In this document: positions 52,828 through 64,000 of the stretch, one piece after another | How positions within the stretch are numbered: the stretch's first letter is position 1 | Layout of the letters: each line of letters starts with the position of its first letter | DNA from: Colletotrichum lupini | Taxonomy: Eukaryota; Ascomycota; Sordariomycetes; Glomerellales; Glomerellaceae | DNA length: 64,000 bases | NCBI RefSeq assembly: GCF_023278565.1 | Contig: NC_064678.1 | Coordinates: forward strand, 5,456,001 to 5,520,000 | Reading direction: 5' to 3' | Notes under the pieces: model-generated | Seen by the model: the letters and a program-made list of their open reading frames with translations, nothing else | What the model was told of the DNA's origin: nothing | The model's database searches: none | Translations under genes and position numbers: made by a program

Positions 52828-55800
52828 CTACTTAACGTTACTTAATTAACTATTCTTTAAAAATAGAATAATAATATCTTAATTAATTAATTACTAACTA
52901 CCCTTATTAAAAAAGTATATAAGAGAGCTAAGTAATAGCTAACTAAATTAATTATATATAAGTAATATAATTAATACTCTCTAAATATATACCCCCTTTA
53001 TTAAATATAATAGTTAGAAAATATAATTAAAGAGGCTAAGTCTCTTTTTATATTAACGGCTTTTAATAAAGTCGCTATTTTTATAAGTCTTAATAGAGCG
53101 TTATAGGCCCTAACGAAGGCGCTAAACTCTTAGTTATTAACCCTAAGGTTATACTATTTAACTAGCTAATAAAGCGCTTCTTACCCTCTATTACCTAGGC
53201 TAATTACTTAGCGTATTTTAATAATATAACTAATTAGCTTATTTTACTTATTTATATCTATAATAATATCTTTTTTAAAAATAATACTAAATAATATATT
53301 AACCTCGACCTTATTTAAGAGCTATATTTTAAAAATAATAAAAAGACCCTATTTAAGTAAATTGAATAGTAATTAAAGATACGTATTACTTAGTACTAAT
53401 TAGAGTAGGTCCTAGCTTTTATTATTAGCTAGCTAAGTAATAATACTAAGTACTTATATATAATAACCTATAAAAACCTCGACCTTATATATACTATTAT
53501 TATAGAGCTCTATATTATAAAAGAAGCCCTTACCTAAGCCTATATTAATAACGTAACTATAATTAAAAAGCTAGAGTAATTAAAAAACGGTTCTTAAACT
53601 AGCTTTATTTAAAATATTATTACCCTTAGTATACTAAAGTAGTAGCTAGTATACTTAGAGACGTAGGGTAACTACGAGACTACTTTAGCCTCGTCTTATC
53701 CCGTTACCTATAGCTCCTAAAAAATACTTAACGTACTTATTTTTATAAATAATAATACTAGCTTTAAGTTTAATTATTAGCTTTAGTATATTATAAAGCG
53801 CTTAGAAAATACTAATTATAATATAAATAAGTACTATTTAAAGTATATTATTAATAAGATTAAAAATAGTACTATAGAATTTATATATTTAATATTAACT
53901 TTTAATAAAATTACTATAGCTAAGTAACTACTTTACGAACTTAAGTCGGCTTATACTAGCCTAATTATTATAAATAACGCTAGTTATAAGCTAAACGTAT
54001 TTATAATTATACTTAAAAACGTTTACTAAAAGCGCTCTATATTTACTAAGCTTGCGCATATTAATAAGCTTTTAAAATCTTAGTAAAAGCGCCGTTTTTA
54101 TAATAAGCTATTTATATATTTTTATAACTAGGCTATATTAAAGTACCTAAATAATACGGCTACTTTTTAAAAATATATTAAGTATATCACTTAGCTAGCT
54201 AACGTAATATAGCCCCCTTTTATGAAAGACCGCCCGGTTAAGGCTTCTAGCTAGACTCGCTAGACCTCGGGTAGAAGTAATAAAAATAATAAAAGTAATA
54301 AAAATAATAAAAGTACTAAGGGTACTAAATAGGGCCGAGGTCGCACCTCTACCTGCGAGACGATCCCTAAAGCCTTATATTAAAAACTTAAAAATAATAG
54401 CGCTTATTTTATTTATAATAATACTAAATATATTTCTAAAGACTACTTTAAAAAGCTAAAGATTATTATAGCTATTATTAATGCTACTACGGGCCCTATT
54501 AAAATAGAGTTAGGTTTAAAAAACTAAAACCCTTAGTAAAAATAAACTCTTAGCTAGGGGATATATATAAAAAAAACAGAAAATTAATAATTAATTTAAT
54601 AAACTTATAAGATCTCGTAAGGGGCTAGCCCCTTAAAATAAAGCTTATATTAATATTTAATAAATATAGAATTTACTTAAGAGCCTTACTTAATATAAGA
54701 GCTAATAAGTATAGATTTATAAATAACTACGTAACCCCTTTATTATAATAGTTCTATACGGCCCTATTTTATAAATTATTATACTTAATCCCTACTACTA
54801 GGTTTAATAAAGAGTAATTAAATAATACTAGCGTAATATAAACCGCTAACTTATATATTAATTAATAAGTCCTTTTAAAAGTACCCCTCCTCTGGCTTAA
54901 TACGGGCCGCTACGACCTAATCCTAGGGTAAAAGTAATTTAAATATTACGAGGTAAACTTTAATATTCGCTACTAATAACTAATATAACCTAAGGACTTA
55001 TTACTATAAAAAACGCCCTTTATTATTATTAAGGATATTAAAGACCTATATACCCCGGAAGTTATTAATATATAATACTAAATTAATACTAACCGCTAGT
55101 AAGACCTATTTGAAATAAATATAACCTATTATAACTAAAAGCTCTAGTAGTAATAAGTAAAGGGTATACTAATTAAGATATTACTATACTTATTAAAAAT
55201 AACGGCCCGCTAAATATAATAGTTAAATAAGGCTAAGAATACGAAAAAAATAAAACGCGCCTTTAATAATACTAGTATTACCCCCGTAAAGAGGGCTAGA
55301 TAATAAAAACTATACTTAATAATAATATAAATAAATATTATTTTTATTAGCACTCTCGATTTTAAAAAGAACTTAAAATAAAACGACGTTAAAATAAGCT
55401 TTATATTACTTTATAAGCTTAACTATATTATAAAAAATAAAAAGGAGGAGGTAAACCTCTTATATAACGATAACTAAGTTATTTACGACCTTATAATAAC
55501 GAACTTATTAAAATATTTGTAGCCTTAGACCGACGTCTTTAATAAAATAGTTAGTAATATACTAGCGCCTTATAAGCCGTATAATTATAAAATCGAGCTC
55601 TTAAATAGTAATAAAGAGAAGCTAACTTACTACCCTCTATATAAGTAGTTAATACTAAAGCTAGAGGCTATAAAAGCCTATTTATTAAAATACTTATAAA
55701 AAGGATTTATTAAACTAAGTAATACTCTTTTTATATTACTAATATTATTTATAAAAAAGTATAATAATAATTTACGCTTTTATATTAACTTTTATAAGCT

Positions 55801-58701
55801 TAATAAAGTTATAAAAAAAGACTACTACTTATTACTATTTATTAACGAGACCCTCGCGCGGCTAAGTAGGGTAAAAGTATTTATTAAACTAAATATTAAG
55901 TAAGCTTTTTATTATATTCGCCTCGACCTAGCCTCTAAAAACTTAATAACGTTTAAAACTTATTACGGAGTATATAAATATAAAATAGTACCCTTTGGGC
56001 TTTATAACGGGCTTATTACGTATTAATAATATATAAATAAAATATTAATAAAGTACTTAAATAACTTTTATACGGTATATATAAATAATATCCTAATCTT
56101 TTTAAATAACCCCCTCTAGTACTAGGAGTACGTTATTAAAATACTAAACCGCTTACGGAAAATAGGCTTATAAGTAAATATTAAAAAGTACGAATTTAGC
56201 GTTATTTTTATAAAATACCTAGGCTTTATAGTTTTTATAAAAAGTATATAGCTTAATAAAAAGAAAGTTTCTATAATTAAAAATTAGAAACTACTTATAT
56301 TATTTAAAAATATCTAGTCTTTCTTTAGGTTCTATAACTTTTATAAAAGATTTATAAAGAACTATGGCCGCTTAGCTAGGCCCCTTATAAAGCTAATAAG
56401 TAAGGGAGTTCTTTTTAACTTTAGTACCGACTATAAAATAGCCTTTGAGGCTATAAAGCTAGCGCTAACGTTAGTACTTATTTTTTATTATTTTAAGCTA
56501 GAGCTATTAACATAGCTAAAAACTAACGCCTCTAACTTAATATATACTAAAGCGCTATTATAATAATAAGAAGATAATAAGTTATAATACTTAGTAACTT
56601 TTTATTTAAAAATAATAAATAGCGCAGAGCTTAATTATACTATTTATAATAAAAAGTACTAATAATAATATTATATTTAGAAGAATAGCGCGCGGAGCTT
56701 ATAAACTATAAGTATAGGTTTAATATTATTATAAACTATTAACTACTACTATTTTTTATAACTAAGCGCCTACTTAACTTATAATAAGCCTACTAAGCTA
56801 GTACGCTAATAAACTTTAATTTTTAAATTTATTATTACTTAAAAAAAGAGAACGTATTAACTAACGCCCTTTTATAAAAAACGGAGAATATCCGTATTTA
56901 GTAAGTATTAAAAGAGGCTAATAAGACCTAAGTCTTTTTATTACTAAGACTACTATCCCTTAATATCGTAGTAAAACTATAAGTATTATTAAGTACTATA
57001 GTTAGTTAATTATAGCTTATAATTAGCTCGCTCTTATTAAAAAACGAGCTCTAGGGGTATTTATTAATAAAAAAGATTTTAAAGTTTAATAAAGATTTTA
57101 TTATAGCGTCCCTTGTGCTAATATAAGTATTAATAACTAAAAGGCGCGAGCGCTAGTTTATTTAAAATAATAAATTATTAATAATAAATAAAAAACTTAT
57201 AATACTTAAAAAAAAAGAACTTTTATATTATAATTATCCGCGAGGTCTATAAATAAAAGCTTCTTGCCTATTTAAAGTATAATAAAGTTATAAAAATAAT
57301 TAAATAATAATATTACTAGCCGGGCCTAATAGCGGATATTTACTAATATATATAAAACTATTATATTTATTACTAATTATAAAAACTACGTAATAAGCTT
57401 CTAGGGGAGCTAAGGCTATTTTTAATACCTAACTACCTATAGTAATATATTTTTATTAACTTTATAACTATCCTTATTAATTAAAAAGGATTTAATAATA
57501 TTTAAGTAATAGTAAACTACCTAAATAAGAAAGTAATATCTATTCCTTATTATAAAACTATTATAATAAAAGATATAAGCTAGATATTTTATAAACAGAT
57601 ACTACCTATTTTTAGCTTACTAAAGACTATTATATTAGACTAAGGCCCCTAATTTATTTCTAATTTCTAAAAGGAGCTTTATAAGATTTACGGGGTTAAG
57701 CTATAGTTATTAACGGCTAACTACCTCTAAATGAATAGCTAAATAGAGGTACTAAACTAATATATCCTATAATAGTTAAGATTATTAATTAACTAGTACT
57801 AAAATAACTAGAGCGATATACTATTTATAGTTAACTTTATTTATATTACTTAGCTTAGCGAGACTATAGGGCTATTACTATATAAAATAGAATTCGGTCG
57901 TTAGCTACGGCTCTTTTTTAATTAGTCTAGGTAAACTTACTAATTTAGCTTTATAAAAAAAAAGCTAAACTATACTAACGCGTAGTATATAGCCTAGGGA
58001 ATATATAAGGCCTAGGAGATTACTAAAGGTAATATAAAAGTTATTTAAGTATAATATAAAAAGTATACTAACTACTACTAGCGCTTAGATAACCTAAAAC
58101 TAGGGGACCGGGTCTTTATTAATACCTCGTATTAGAAGTTTATTAACGTAAATAAACTATAATAGCTATAGGCCGGGCTATAGCCTATCGTTAATATTAA
58201 ATAGGGGGGTATATAAATTATAGAACTATTAGCGGGTAGCTAGGTATACTTAGTTTTTTACTTAAATAAACTAAAAAAGGCTACTAACGACCTATTACTT
58301 AAGTAAAACTAAGACCCGTTATTACTAATTATTAATAATAATAGTAAACCGGAGTACGAGGTCTTAGAAGTTATTAAATTATACTTATATAAAAAAAAAC
58401 TATAGTACTAAGTAGATTAAAAAGGATATAATACGGACCTAATTTAGTATAATATAAAGAGCTTTAAGTATATATTAGCGGCGCTCTAAGCATTCTATTA
58501 CTAATACCTAATTACTAAAAGCCCGCTACGGAATATAAATATATAAATAAAAACTACCGCGGCTAGTAATTTACTATTACTAAAGGATAATAATAATATA
58601 ATAATAATAATTATAGCTATAGATTTATTAAAATAAAAAGTAATTTAGAGGTTTATTTTTAGTACTACGGATAGCGCCCTCTAGTATAGAGGGGGGGGTA
58701 A

Positions 58702-58924
58702 TATTATAATAATAAGTATTAGGGCCTTATAGGCCCTATAGCTTAGCCTTAGGCTACGAGGCTAAGCTCTTAATAATTACGTAACGAGCTAAACCGCTAG
58801 GCCTAAAGGGCTAGCCCGCTAGCTTCTACTTACTATTCTATTTTTTCTCTCTTTATATTAAGTCTTTAGTTAATTAGGTTAATATAGTAGCGTTCCGACT
58901 TACCTCGAGTTCCCTTTTATAATA
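58702..58924 (+). repeat. 3' LTR of the gypsy element
   Basis: 223 bp, beginning TATTATAATAATAAG and ending ATAATA. The start is more heavily RIP-mutated than in the 5' copy. Confidence 0.9.
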
Positions 58925-59140
58925 CTTTTATATTTTATTATAAAGTACTAGTATAACGTACTTTAAAATATATATAAAATAGTCCTATATACTTTATATA
59001 CTTAAGTATTTTATAAAAGTTTTAAATTATATTATTTATACCTAAGTTAAGAAGATATTTATAATAATAAAGAGACGTAGTTAGTGGGCTATAAGTGACG
59101 CACTGGGAGGGTGTATACGAACTTTTGGCACCCTACTATA

Positions 59141-60228
59141 GACTGTCACTCCTCGCACACCCCTTGGCCTTCACTTATATTCGACCCGGCGGCCGATGCT
59201 ACGCGGCAGGCAACACGCCGCACACGCAGGCAGGGCATAGGACGCAGTTAAAGGAAAAAGCAAAAATACACCGCGTGCCACGCTGTAGCTCCGAGACAAG
59301 AGGTTTGGTTACACGAGAATGAACCAAATGTCCCCACCCTCTGTGTCTCTCTCTCTCCTATGATGTTCAGGCATCTCTCAGAATCTCACTCTCTTTGGCT
59401 CTGAAGCTCTCTAAGCTCTCTCCATCTGGGGGTGTTATCCACCAACCAGGAGCTTACACAACTCGCACACCCCTCCTTCGTTGAGCTTTTCTGCCAACAA
59501 GCTCCAGCCTCCGCCGCCATCTCATACAACTTCTTCCCAAGACATTCCTTTTCCTTTATTTGCTTTTTTTCTTTCCTTTGCAAAACCTCTTTATTTTCCC
59601 CAGTCTTGGGGGCAGGCCTTGGTCGCATTCGGGACCGTGTCGGTGGCCACAGCACATTATGGATAATATTTCCCCGGAATAAATCTCACCAACCCAGTCT
59701 GACCGTTAGACCACGAGGTTGGGTGATCACTGATGCGTTCACAAGGCGTGGGGCGGGGAGGGGACCAATAATCCTTTGGAGATCAAAATGCCAGGGTCTT
59801 TGGTCAAAACATATCCGCGTCCATAACAAGTTGCGACTGCAGTATCTCACATGAGCGACTCAATCTATCCGTACATCTCACCATATCTCTTACCATCTCC
59901 ATACCCCAGAGCGGTCAAACCGCCGCGGATTCAGACGGAGGGGGGTGGTGACGAGTCAATACCCCCAAGACCAAACTAGAGCGAAACCCTTTTTTTTTTT
60001 TTTTTTCCTTTCTTAACGCGTACTTTCACGCTTTCTCATCTCAATTTTACCATCACCAGGAGGGGATTCCATAATGGCGCTTTAATGCCGTCCTAGCGCA
60101 GTTCACTAATCGGCAATCGAGGCGAGCTATCAGATTTCCAGAGAATACTGCGCGTTAGCACCAGCAAACGCATCCCTGTCAGCGTCGCGCTGCTGGCTAG
60201 GCACCTCTATTCGTGTACGCACTTCACT

Positions 60229-60277
<49 letters not shown>

Positions 60278-60565
60278 CAACAAGTCTCTTGGAATGCTAT
60301 CCAGGGTTTTACGATAGTTAAAGTCGAAAGCGAGTCTAGCACCTCCTTTTACACTACCTTAGTAACGTAACTTTGGGTAACTCTGTCTGGTTTCTGTTTC
60401 TTTGCTTTTTCTTCTTCTTCTTCCTGTACAGGTCTCATACCGGCAATGGATTACCTATATCTGGCATGTTCTGCTCTTCCCGCCCCCATTTCCAGACTTT
60501 CTATGCGTTACTTTGTAGAGTCTACATAATACTTAGTCGACGCCCCCCTCCACGCTCCCCCTCTC
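59141..60565. other. Non-coding region rich in pyrimidine tracts and microsatellites
   Basis: About 1.4 kb after the nested transposons, with normal CpA content. It contains a 17-T tract (59990-60006), a 45-base CA repeat (60231-60275), and CT-rich runs. Open frames such as 59432-59854 show no family features. Confidence 0.5.
60231..60275. repeat. (CA)n microsatellite
   Basis: 45 bp of uninterrupted CA dinucleotides. Confidence 0.98.
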
Positions 60566-60580
60566 CTTTCGTCACTTCTC

Positions 60581-61436
60581 TAAGTACCTTATTATTAAAA
60601 AAAGTTAATTCTTTCTAAGTTATAAGTACAAGAATATAGTTTTAATAAAATAATATAGTACTTACTTAGTACTTAAATTAAAATATTTTTTTAAGCTCAC
60701 TATAAAAATAAATAACTATATTACTAACTACTTATTATCGAGGTTTATAACGCTATAGCTTTAATTATAATAGCTTCGCTTATAATAAATAAAAAGTCTA
60801 ATTATAAGTCCTTTAAAAGCCTTTTTTTAAGGGCTATAAGAGCCTTTAAGTATATTAAATTAAAATACTTATTAAAATACTAATAACTAAACTAACCCTA
60901 CGATAACGGCCTTAATAAAGAAACTAAAAAACGAACTAAGAAATAATATTAAAATCCTTATTACTATTAAGTATAATTTATAAAAAATAGTAATATAGCC
61001 GTAGAATATTAATAATATATTTTATATTAAAAAGACTATTATTAATACTAACGAGATAAATAAAGCTATATTAATATAATACCTCGGCTTCTTCTTATAG
61101 CTTAAGGATTATAACTTTAAATAGTATTAAAAGTTTATTAAAAAAACTCTTTTAAGTACTTTAATATATTTATTACTATTTTTATAATAATAAAACTCCC
61201 GGTACTTATATATAAGCGTAGGTTATTTATTTTTAAATAATAATATTAGCTTATTAATAAGCTATTAAAATTATAATTCTAACGATCCCTTAATAAGGGA
61301 GAGGGTAGAATAAAAGAAAGAATAGGTAATTTATAAAAAGGGTTAAGGTTAAATAGTATAGAATTTGAGGGCAGGGTAGCGTCTATATATACTACGGCAA
61401 TCCTCTAGTAATACAAAACGATGGAGTTAAACAGTG
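60581..61436. mobile_element. RIP-mutated insert flanked by a 15-bp direct repeat, possible non-LTR retrotransposon fragment
   Basis: 856 bp of very AT-rich, CpA/TpG-poor sequence lying in normal DNA. CTTTCGTCACTTCTC stands immediately on both sides (60566-60580 and 61437-61451). A target duplication of this length is typical of target-primed insertion by LINE-like elements; LTR and most DNA elements make shorter ones. No LTRs, terminal inverted repeats or poly-A end are seen, and the relic protein could not be assigned. Confidence 0.5.
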
Positions 61437-61496
61437 CTTTCGTCACTTCTCATTCCTGATAGAATCACTCAAACGAGATGGCTGCGCAGCACAACG

Positions 61497-61514
61497 CAGC
61501 AGCAGCAGCAGCAG
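61497..61514. repeat. (CAG)6 repeat
   Basis: Six exact CAG units inside non-coding sequence, following ATGGCTGCGCAGCACAACG; the ATG there starts a short frame that is not supported as a gene. Confidence 0.9.
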
Positions 61515-62134
61515 CACATGCGCTGCGACCTTCTTTCATGTCCTTGCATCACCTCACCCTCTCTCTGCCGCTGACGCCGCCCTGCTCTTACTCCCTTTCG
61601 ATCAGTCTCTCAGTCCGTGCCGTCCCAAAGTACCTTTGAGGTCGAGTGACTTGTGAGTGACAACGTCAGCAAGAACGACGAAAGAGCTTCTCTGCAGAGC
61701 CCAATCATCAGTTTGAGTCTCCAAAAAACTCGAGGCTCTCACCACCTTCTCACTCAAACCCGCAAAGCTACCCTTGTCGTCAACCTCTCTGCCTTGCTCA
61801 CACGCCCCCCCTTTGCCAGGTTGTATTCCCTATGCTTGTTCCCGTACCTTTCCCATCACATTTTTGCCGTTTTCCCCATATCCTACGATGACCGCAGAAG
61901 GCCGGGAATCTCAAAATCGCCCAAGAATTGCAACGCAACCACCCCAAATCCAATCTTAGCACCTCCAACTCCAAGTCTCCAAGTCATGTTGACTGACCCA
62001 GGTGCCCAAGCCAAAACCACCAAAAATCACATTTCATAAACCCCTAACCCGGCACAACCTCCCAAACAGAGTATGGTCTTCCCGTTGCCTTACCGCCTCA
62101 TCCCGTACCCGCAGCCCTCCCCTCCCCGTACCTT

Positions 62135-62135
<1 letters not shown>

Positions 62136-62165
<30 letters not shown>
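62136..62165. repeat. (GGTTCT)5 tandem repeat
   Basis: Five exact copies, 30 bp. Confidence 0.95.
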
Positions 62166-63417
62166 CTCCCGCTGCCCTCGTCCTAACCCCCTTGGCGCGC
62201 CGTGTGTGCGTTCAAAGACGACCATCACGGCCATCGCGACCACCACCTCTTTCCCACGCCCCGCGTCCCACCTGCGTGTCAAACCGCCCGCGCCGCCGCC
62301 GCCGGCCTCGCCTTGTCCAGCCTTCCTCCCCCGTCAGCCACATACCCTACGTCCCCCATCGCCGTGTCCGTTCATCCCGTCCGACCGTGCAGAAGAAAGG
62401 GCGCACCTTTTCTCCCGGTAACCCAAGTGAAGGTGCAAGGACCCTCTTCCCCCCTCCCCGTCACTTACTACCGAGTACTATTGCCAACAACCGCACTTAT
62501 CATATCAACCTGGGATGTGCTCTACTACCGCTCCCGTACCCATGCCCCCGGGAGAAGGGGAGAAGGGGGGAGCCACACAGCTCAAGAGAACTGATCCCAT
62601 GGCACTGGGTCCCGGTCCGTCAGTCCCGCGGCGTCCGCCCCCCCTACGGGTAGCAGGCACCAGGCCTCGATCCCTTATTTCAGGTTTTTTGACGTTGTGT
62701 CGAAACGTTGATCTGGCACTTTGAGCTGTAGAACACGACGACGACGCCGCCGCCACGCAGCAGATGACAGGACTCGGTGACATCCAGCAGACCGCCACAA
62801 ACACATCCCCCCATCCCCCATCCACCGGTTCCTTGGATCTGTTGGGGCGGCTTTGGAGTGTTCTAGGTCGTTAATCGTGTGAAAAGTGCGGGAGAGGGGG
62901 GGAATGCTACGCCGGCCAGGCCCGATCACACTCTCCCTCTCTCTCCTCCAGGCCCAGCATATGGCGGCCTCGGGAATTGCTGAATGTGCTTTTGCCCTTT
63001 TTACAACTCACCTTTTACTCAAGGGCCTAAGGTGCTAAAAGGTAGTATCATGTAGCTTGCCAAGCCGTGTGCGCGTATCCCCTGCTCTGCCGTTCCGGGT
63101 TCCTACTATCACTACCTACCTCGTTGGGCATATTTTGCCGTCGTTTTGGTGAACCTAGTTGAAGTACAATGTAAAATGAAGAAAAGGGGGTTAAGTAGCT
63201 GTCAAAGTGTCAAAGTCGCAAACCGTCCGTCCGTTTGACAGGGAAACCGAAAAGCCTAGTGTGCGAAAGAGAGAGAAAAAAAAGTGATTGATGACTGATG
63301 CAATCCCGATTCCCAACCCGCCAAGTCTCGTTCCTACAATCGATCACATTTTTTGTTCGAATTGCTCTCACACCGGTTTTACGGATACCTATGTGTGCTA
63401 GGTTACAACCTACACCA

Positions 63418-63432
63418 GGGGGGGGGGGGGGG
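63418..63432. repeat. Poly-G tract
   Basis: 15 consecutive G, followed by further G-rich sequence (GGGGGAAGGGGGAAGGGGG); a candidate G-quadruplex region. Confidence 0.9.
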
Positions 63433-64000
63433 CAAAGCGCAAAGTGCAAGGGGGAAGGGGGAAGGGGGTTTGTTCGAGAGTTGTAATGTTATAGGTGATA
63501 GAAGTTATGACCCCAAGTAGCCCAGGTACGGGGAGGGAATTTCCTTACTTGGACGGACGGACGGACGGCATTCACAACTTGCGGTCACGGTGACAGGAGA
63601 CATGAGTCTCACTGAGGTGTAGTAAGGCGGCGCGGCAAAAGTTTTGGTAAGTTGGGTAGTAAGGCGAAGGGGTTGAATCTCTCTACTAATGCAGATGTCT
63701 CTTTTCGTGGTCCCTGTCCTGCACGTGTGCGCGTGTGCGCGTGTGCGTGTGTGTGTTGCGCCTGGGCTGCCTTCCGGACGTAAAATCTTCGGCCGCAATG
63801 CAAAGCGGCGCGATATACGGCATACACAAGTAGACCATTCCATCAGCGATCAGGATACCCGAGACCGGGGAGGCGGAGGGGGCCTGGGTGCTGGCTTATT
63901 GTTGGTTTACCCTACATTTAGTATTTACGGCTTGTCATTGTCCCCACGTCTTTGCCCTGAAACAGGTGAGGCGAAAGCAAATCTGATGTATCTGTAATTT

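Larger units (their letters stand above)
52605..58924 (+). mobile_element. Ty3/gypsy LTR retrotransposon (chromovirus), RIP-inactivated
   Basis: About 6320 bp with two 223-bp LTRs; the flanking CTTT (possibly ACTTT) is duplicated. Reading through stops gives reverse transcriptase at about 55640-56340 (the catalytic YxDD has become I-N-N-I near 56085, an RIP change), RNase H near 56440-56760 (a TDAS-type motif as TNAS), integrase about 57240-58000 (YYWPGL segment) and a chromodomain at about 58330-58520 (EYEVLEVI ... LQAFYY). Integrase after reverse transcriptase and a C-terminal chromodomain identify a chromovirus, a group that targets heterochromatin. CpA/TpG are almost absent. Confidence 0.93.
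52304..59138. mobile_element. Tc1/mariner-like short element with TA duplication, interrupted by a gypsy element
   Basis: The left end starts CAGTGGGGTGCCGAAAGTTC; the reverse complement of the right end is TAGTAGGGTGCCAAAAGTTC, an inverted repeat of about 30 bp with RIP-type differences, flanked by TA on both sides (52302-52303 and 59139-59140). Its own sequence is only about 510 bp (52304-52604 plus 58925-59138), AT-rich and without coding capacity, so it is a non-autonomous (MITE-like) member, probably of the pogo/Fot1 group. The gypsy element lies inside it. Confidence 0.75.
61452..64000. other. Non-coding, low-complexity region with microsatellites; possible promoter/leader of a gene beyond the window
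   Basis: About 2.5 kb, pyrimidine-rich, with a CAG repeat (61497-61514, just before this stretch's main part), a five-unit GGTTCT repeat (62136-62165), a run of 15 G (63418-63432), a GGAC repeat (63551-63568) and a GT/GC repeat (63726-63755). Open frames on both strands (e.g. 62002-62421, 62192-62653) are Pro/Arg-rich products of biased composition and overlap. No gene is supported. Confidence 0.45.

Noticed and set aside
59432..59854. 140-codon frame in the right-hand region
   Set aside because: Low-complexity Phe/Ser/Pro product of a pyrimidine-rich tract, no family features.
60231..60275. CA repeat as a telomere or CRISPR-like array
   Set aside because: Plain dinucleotide microsatellite; no TTAGGG units and no spacer structure.
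62002..62653. Overlapping Pro/Arg-rich frames
   Set aside because: Created by CCN-rich repeats and the GGTTCT repeat; two frames and the opposite strand are all open.

Overview
The window looks like nuclear DNA of a filamentous ascomycete, probably a Sordariomycete plant associate (genus not determined). The evidence is 53-75 bp introns with GT(A/G)NGT donors, CTRAY branch points and YAG acceptors; two Zn2Cys6 regulators; an ATG5 gene of Pezizomycotina type; and transposon blocks almost emptied of CpA/TpG, which is the footprint of repeat-induced point mutation (RIP).

Layout. 1-7.15 kb: a GNAT acetyltransferase tail, three single-exon genes of unknown function and long empty stretches. 7.16-13.68 kb: a RIP-destroyed Ty1/copia element (plus strand) with 205-bp LTRs and a GCCTT target duplication. 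13.7-22.6 kb: arylsulfotransferase-like secreted protein, DUF885 metallopeptidase-like protein, Zn2Cys6 regulator, and a GH88 unsaturated glucuronyl hydrolase (minus). 22.75-29.60 kb: a second, longer copy of the same copia family (minus strand, AAACC duplication). 30.1-40.8 kb: Dal5-type MFS transporter, small Dabb-domain protein, short-chain dehydrogenase (minus), IlvD/Edd-type dehydratase, Zn2Cys6 regulator (minus), and Ldh_2-type oxidoreductase. 41.7-50.7 kb: secreted Cys-rich protein, methyltransferase (minus), C2H2-type protein, and atg5 (minus). 52.3-59.14 kb: a Ty3/gypsy chromovirus (223-bp LTRs, chromodomain) nested in a short Tc1/mariner-like element with TA duplication. 59.1-64 kb: non-coding, pyrimidine- and microsatellite-rich DNA with a RIP-mutated 0.86-kb insert flanked by a 15-bp direct repeat.

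How the genes may work together. GH88, MFS, Dabb protein, SDR, dehydratase, regulator and Ldh_2 enzyme have the composition of a cluster for import and catabolism of an acidic (uronic/aldonic) sugar. The strongest support is a regulatory motif: seven CGG-N7-CCG sites lie in four promoter regions between 29.6 and 39.7 kb, and an eighth lies before the other Zn2Cys6 gene at 18.2 kb. A by-eye scan of the other non-transposon intergenic DNA found none. Without the second copia element, GH88 and the MFS gene would be divergent neighbours about 0.67 kb apart, so the insertion appears to have split one cluster.

Gene models were spliced by eye; every exon junction quoted keeps frame. No database search was possible, so substrate assignments are inference.
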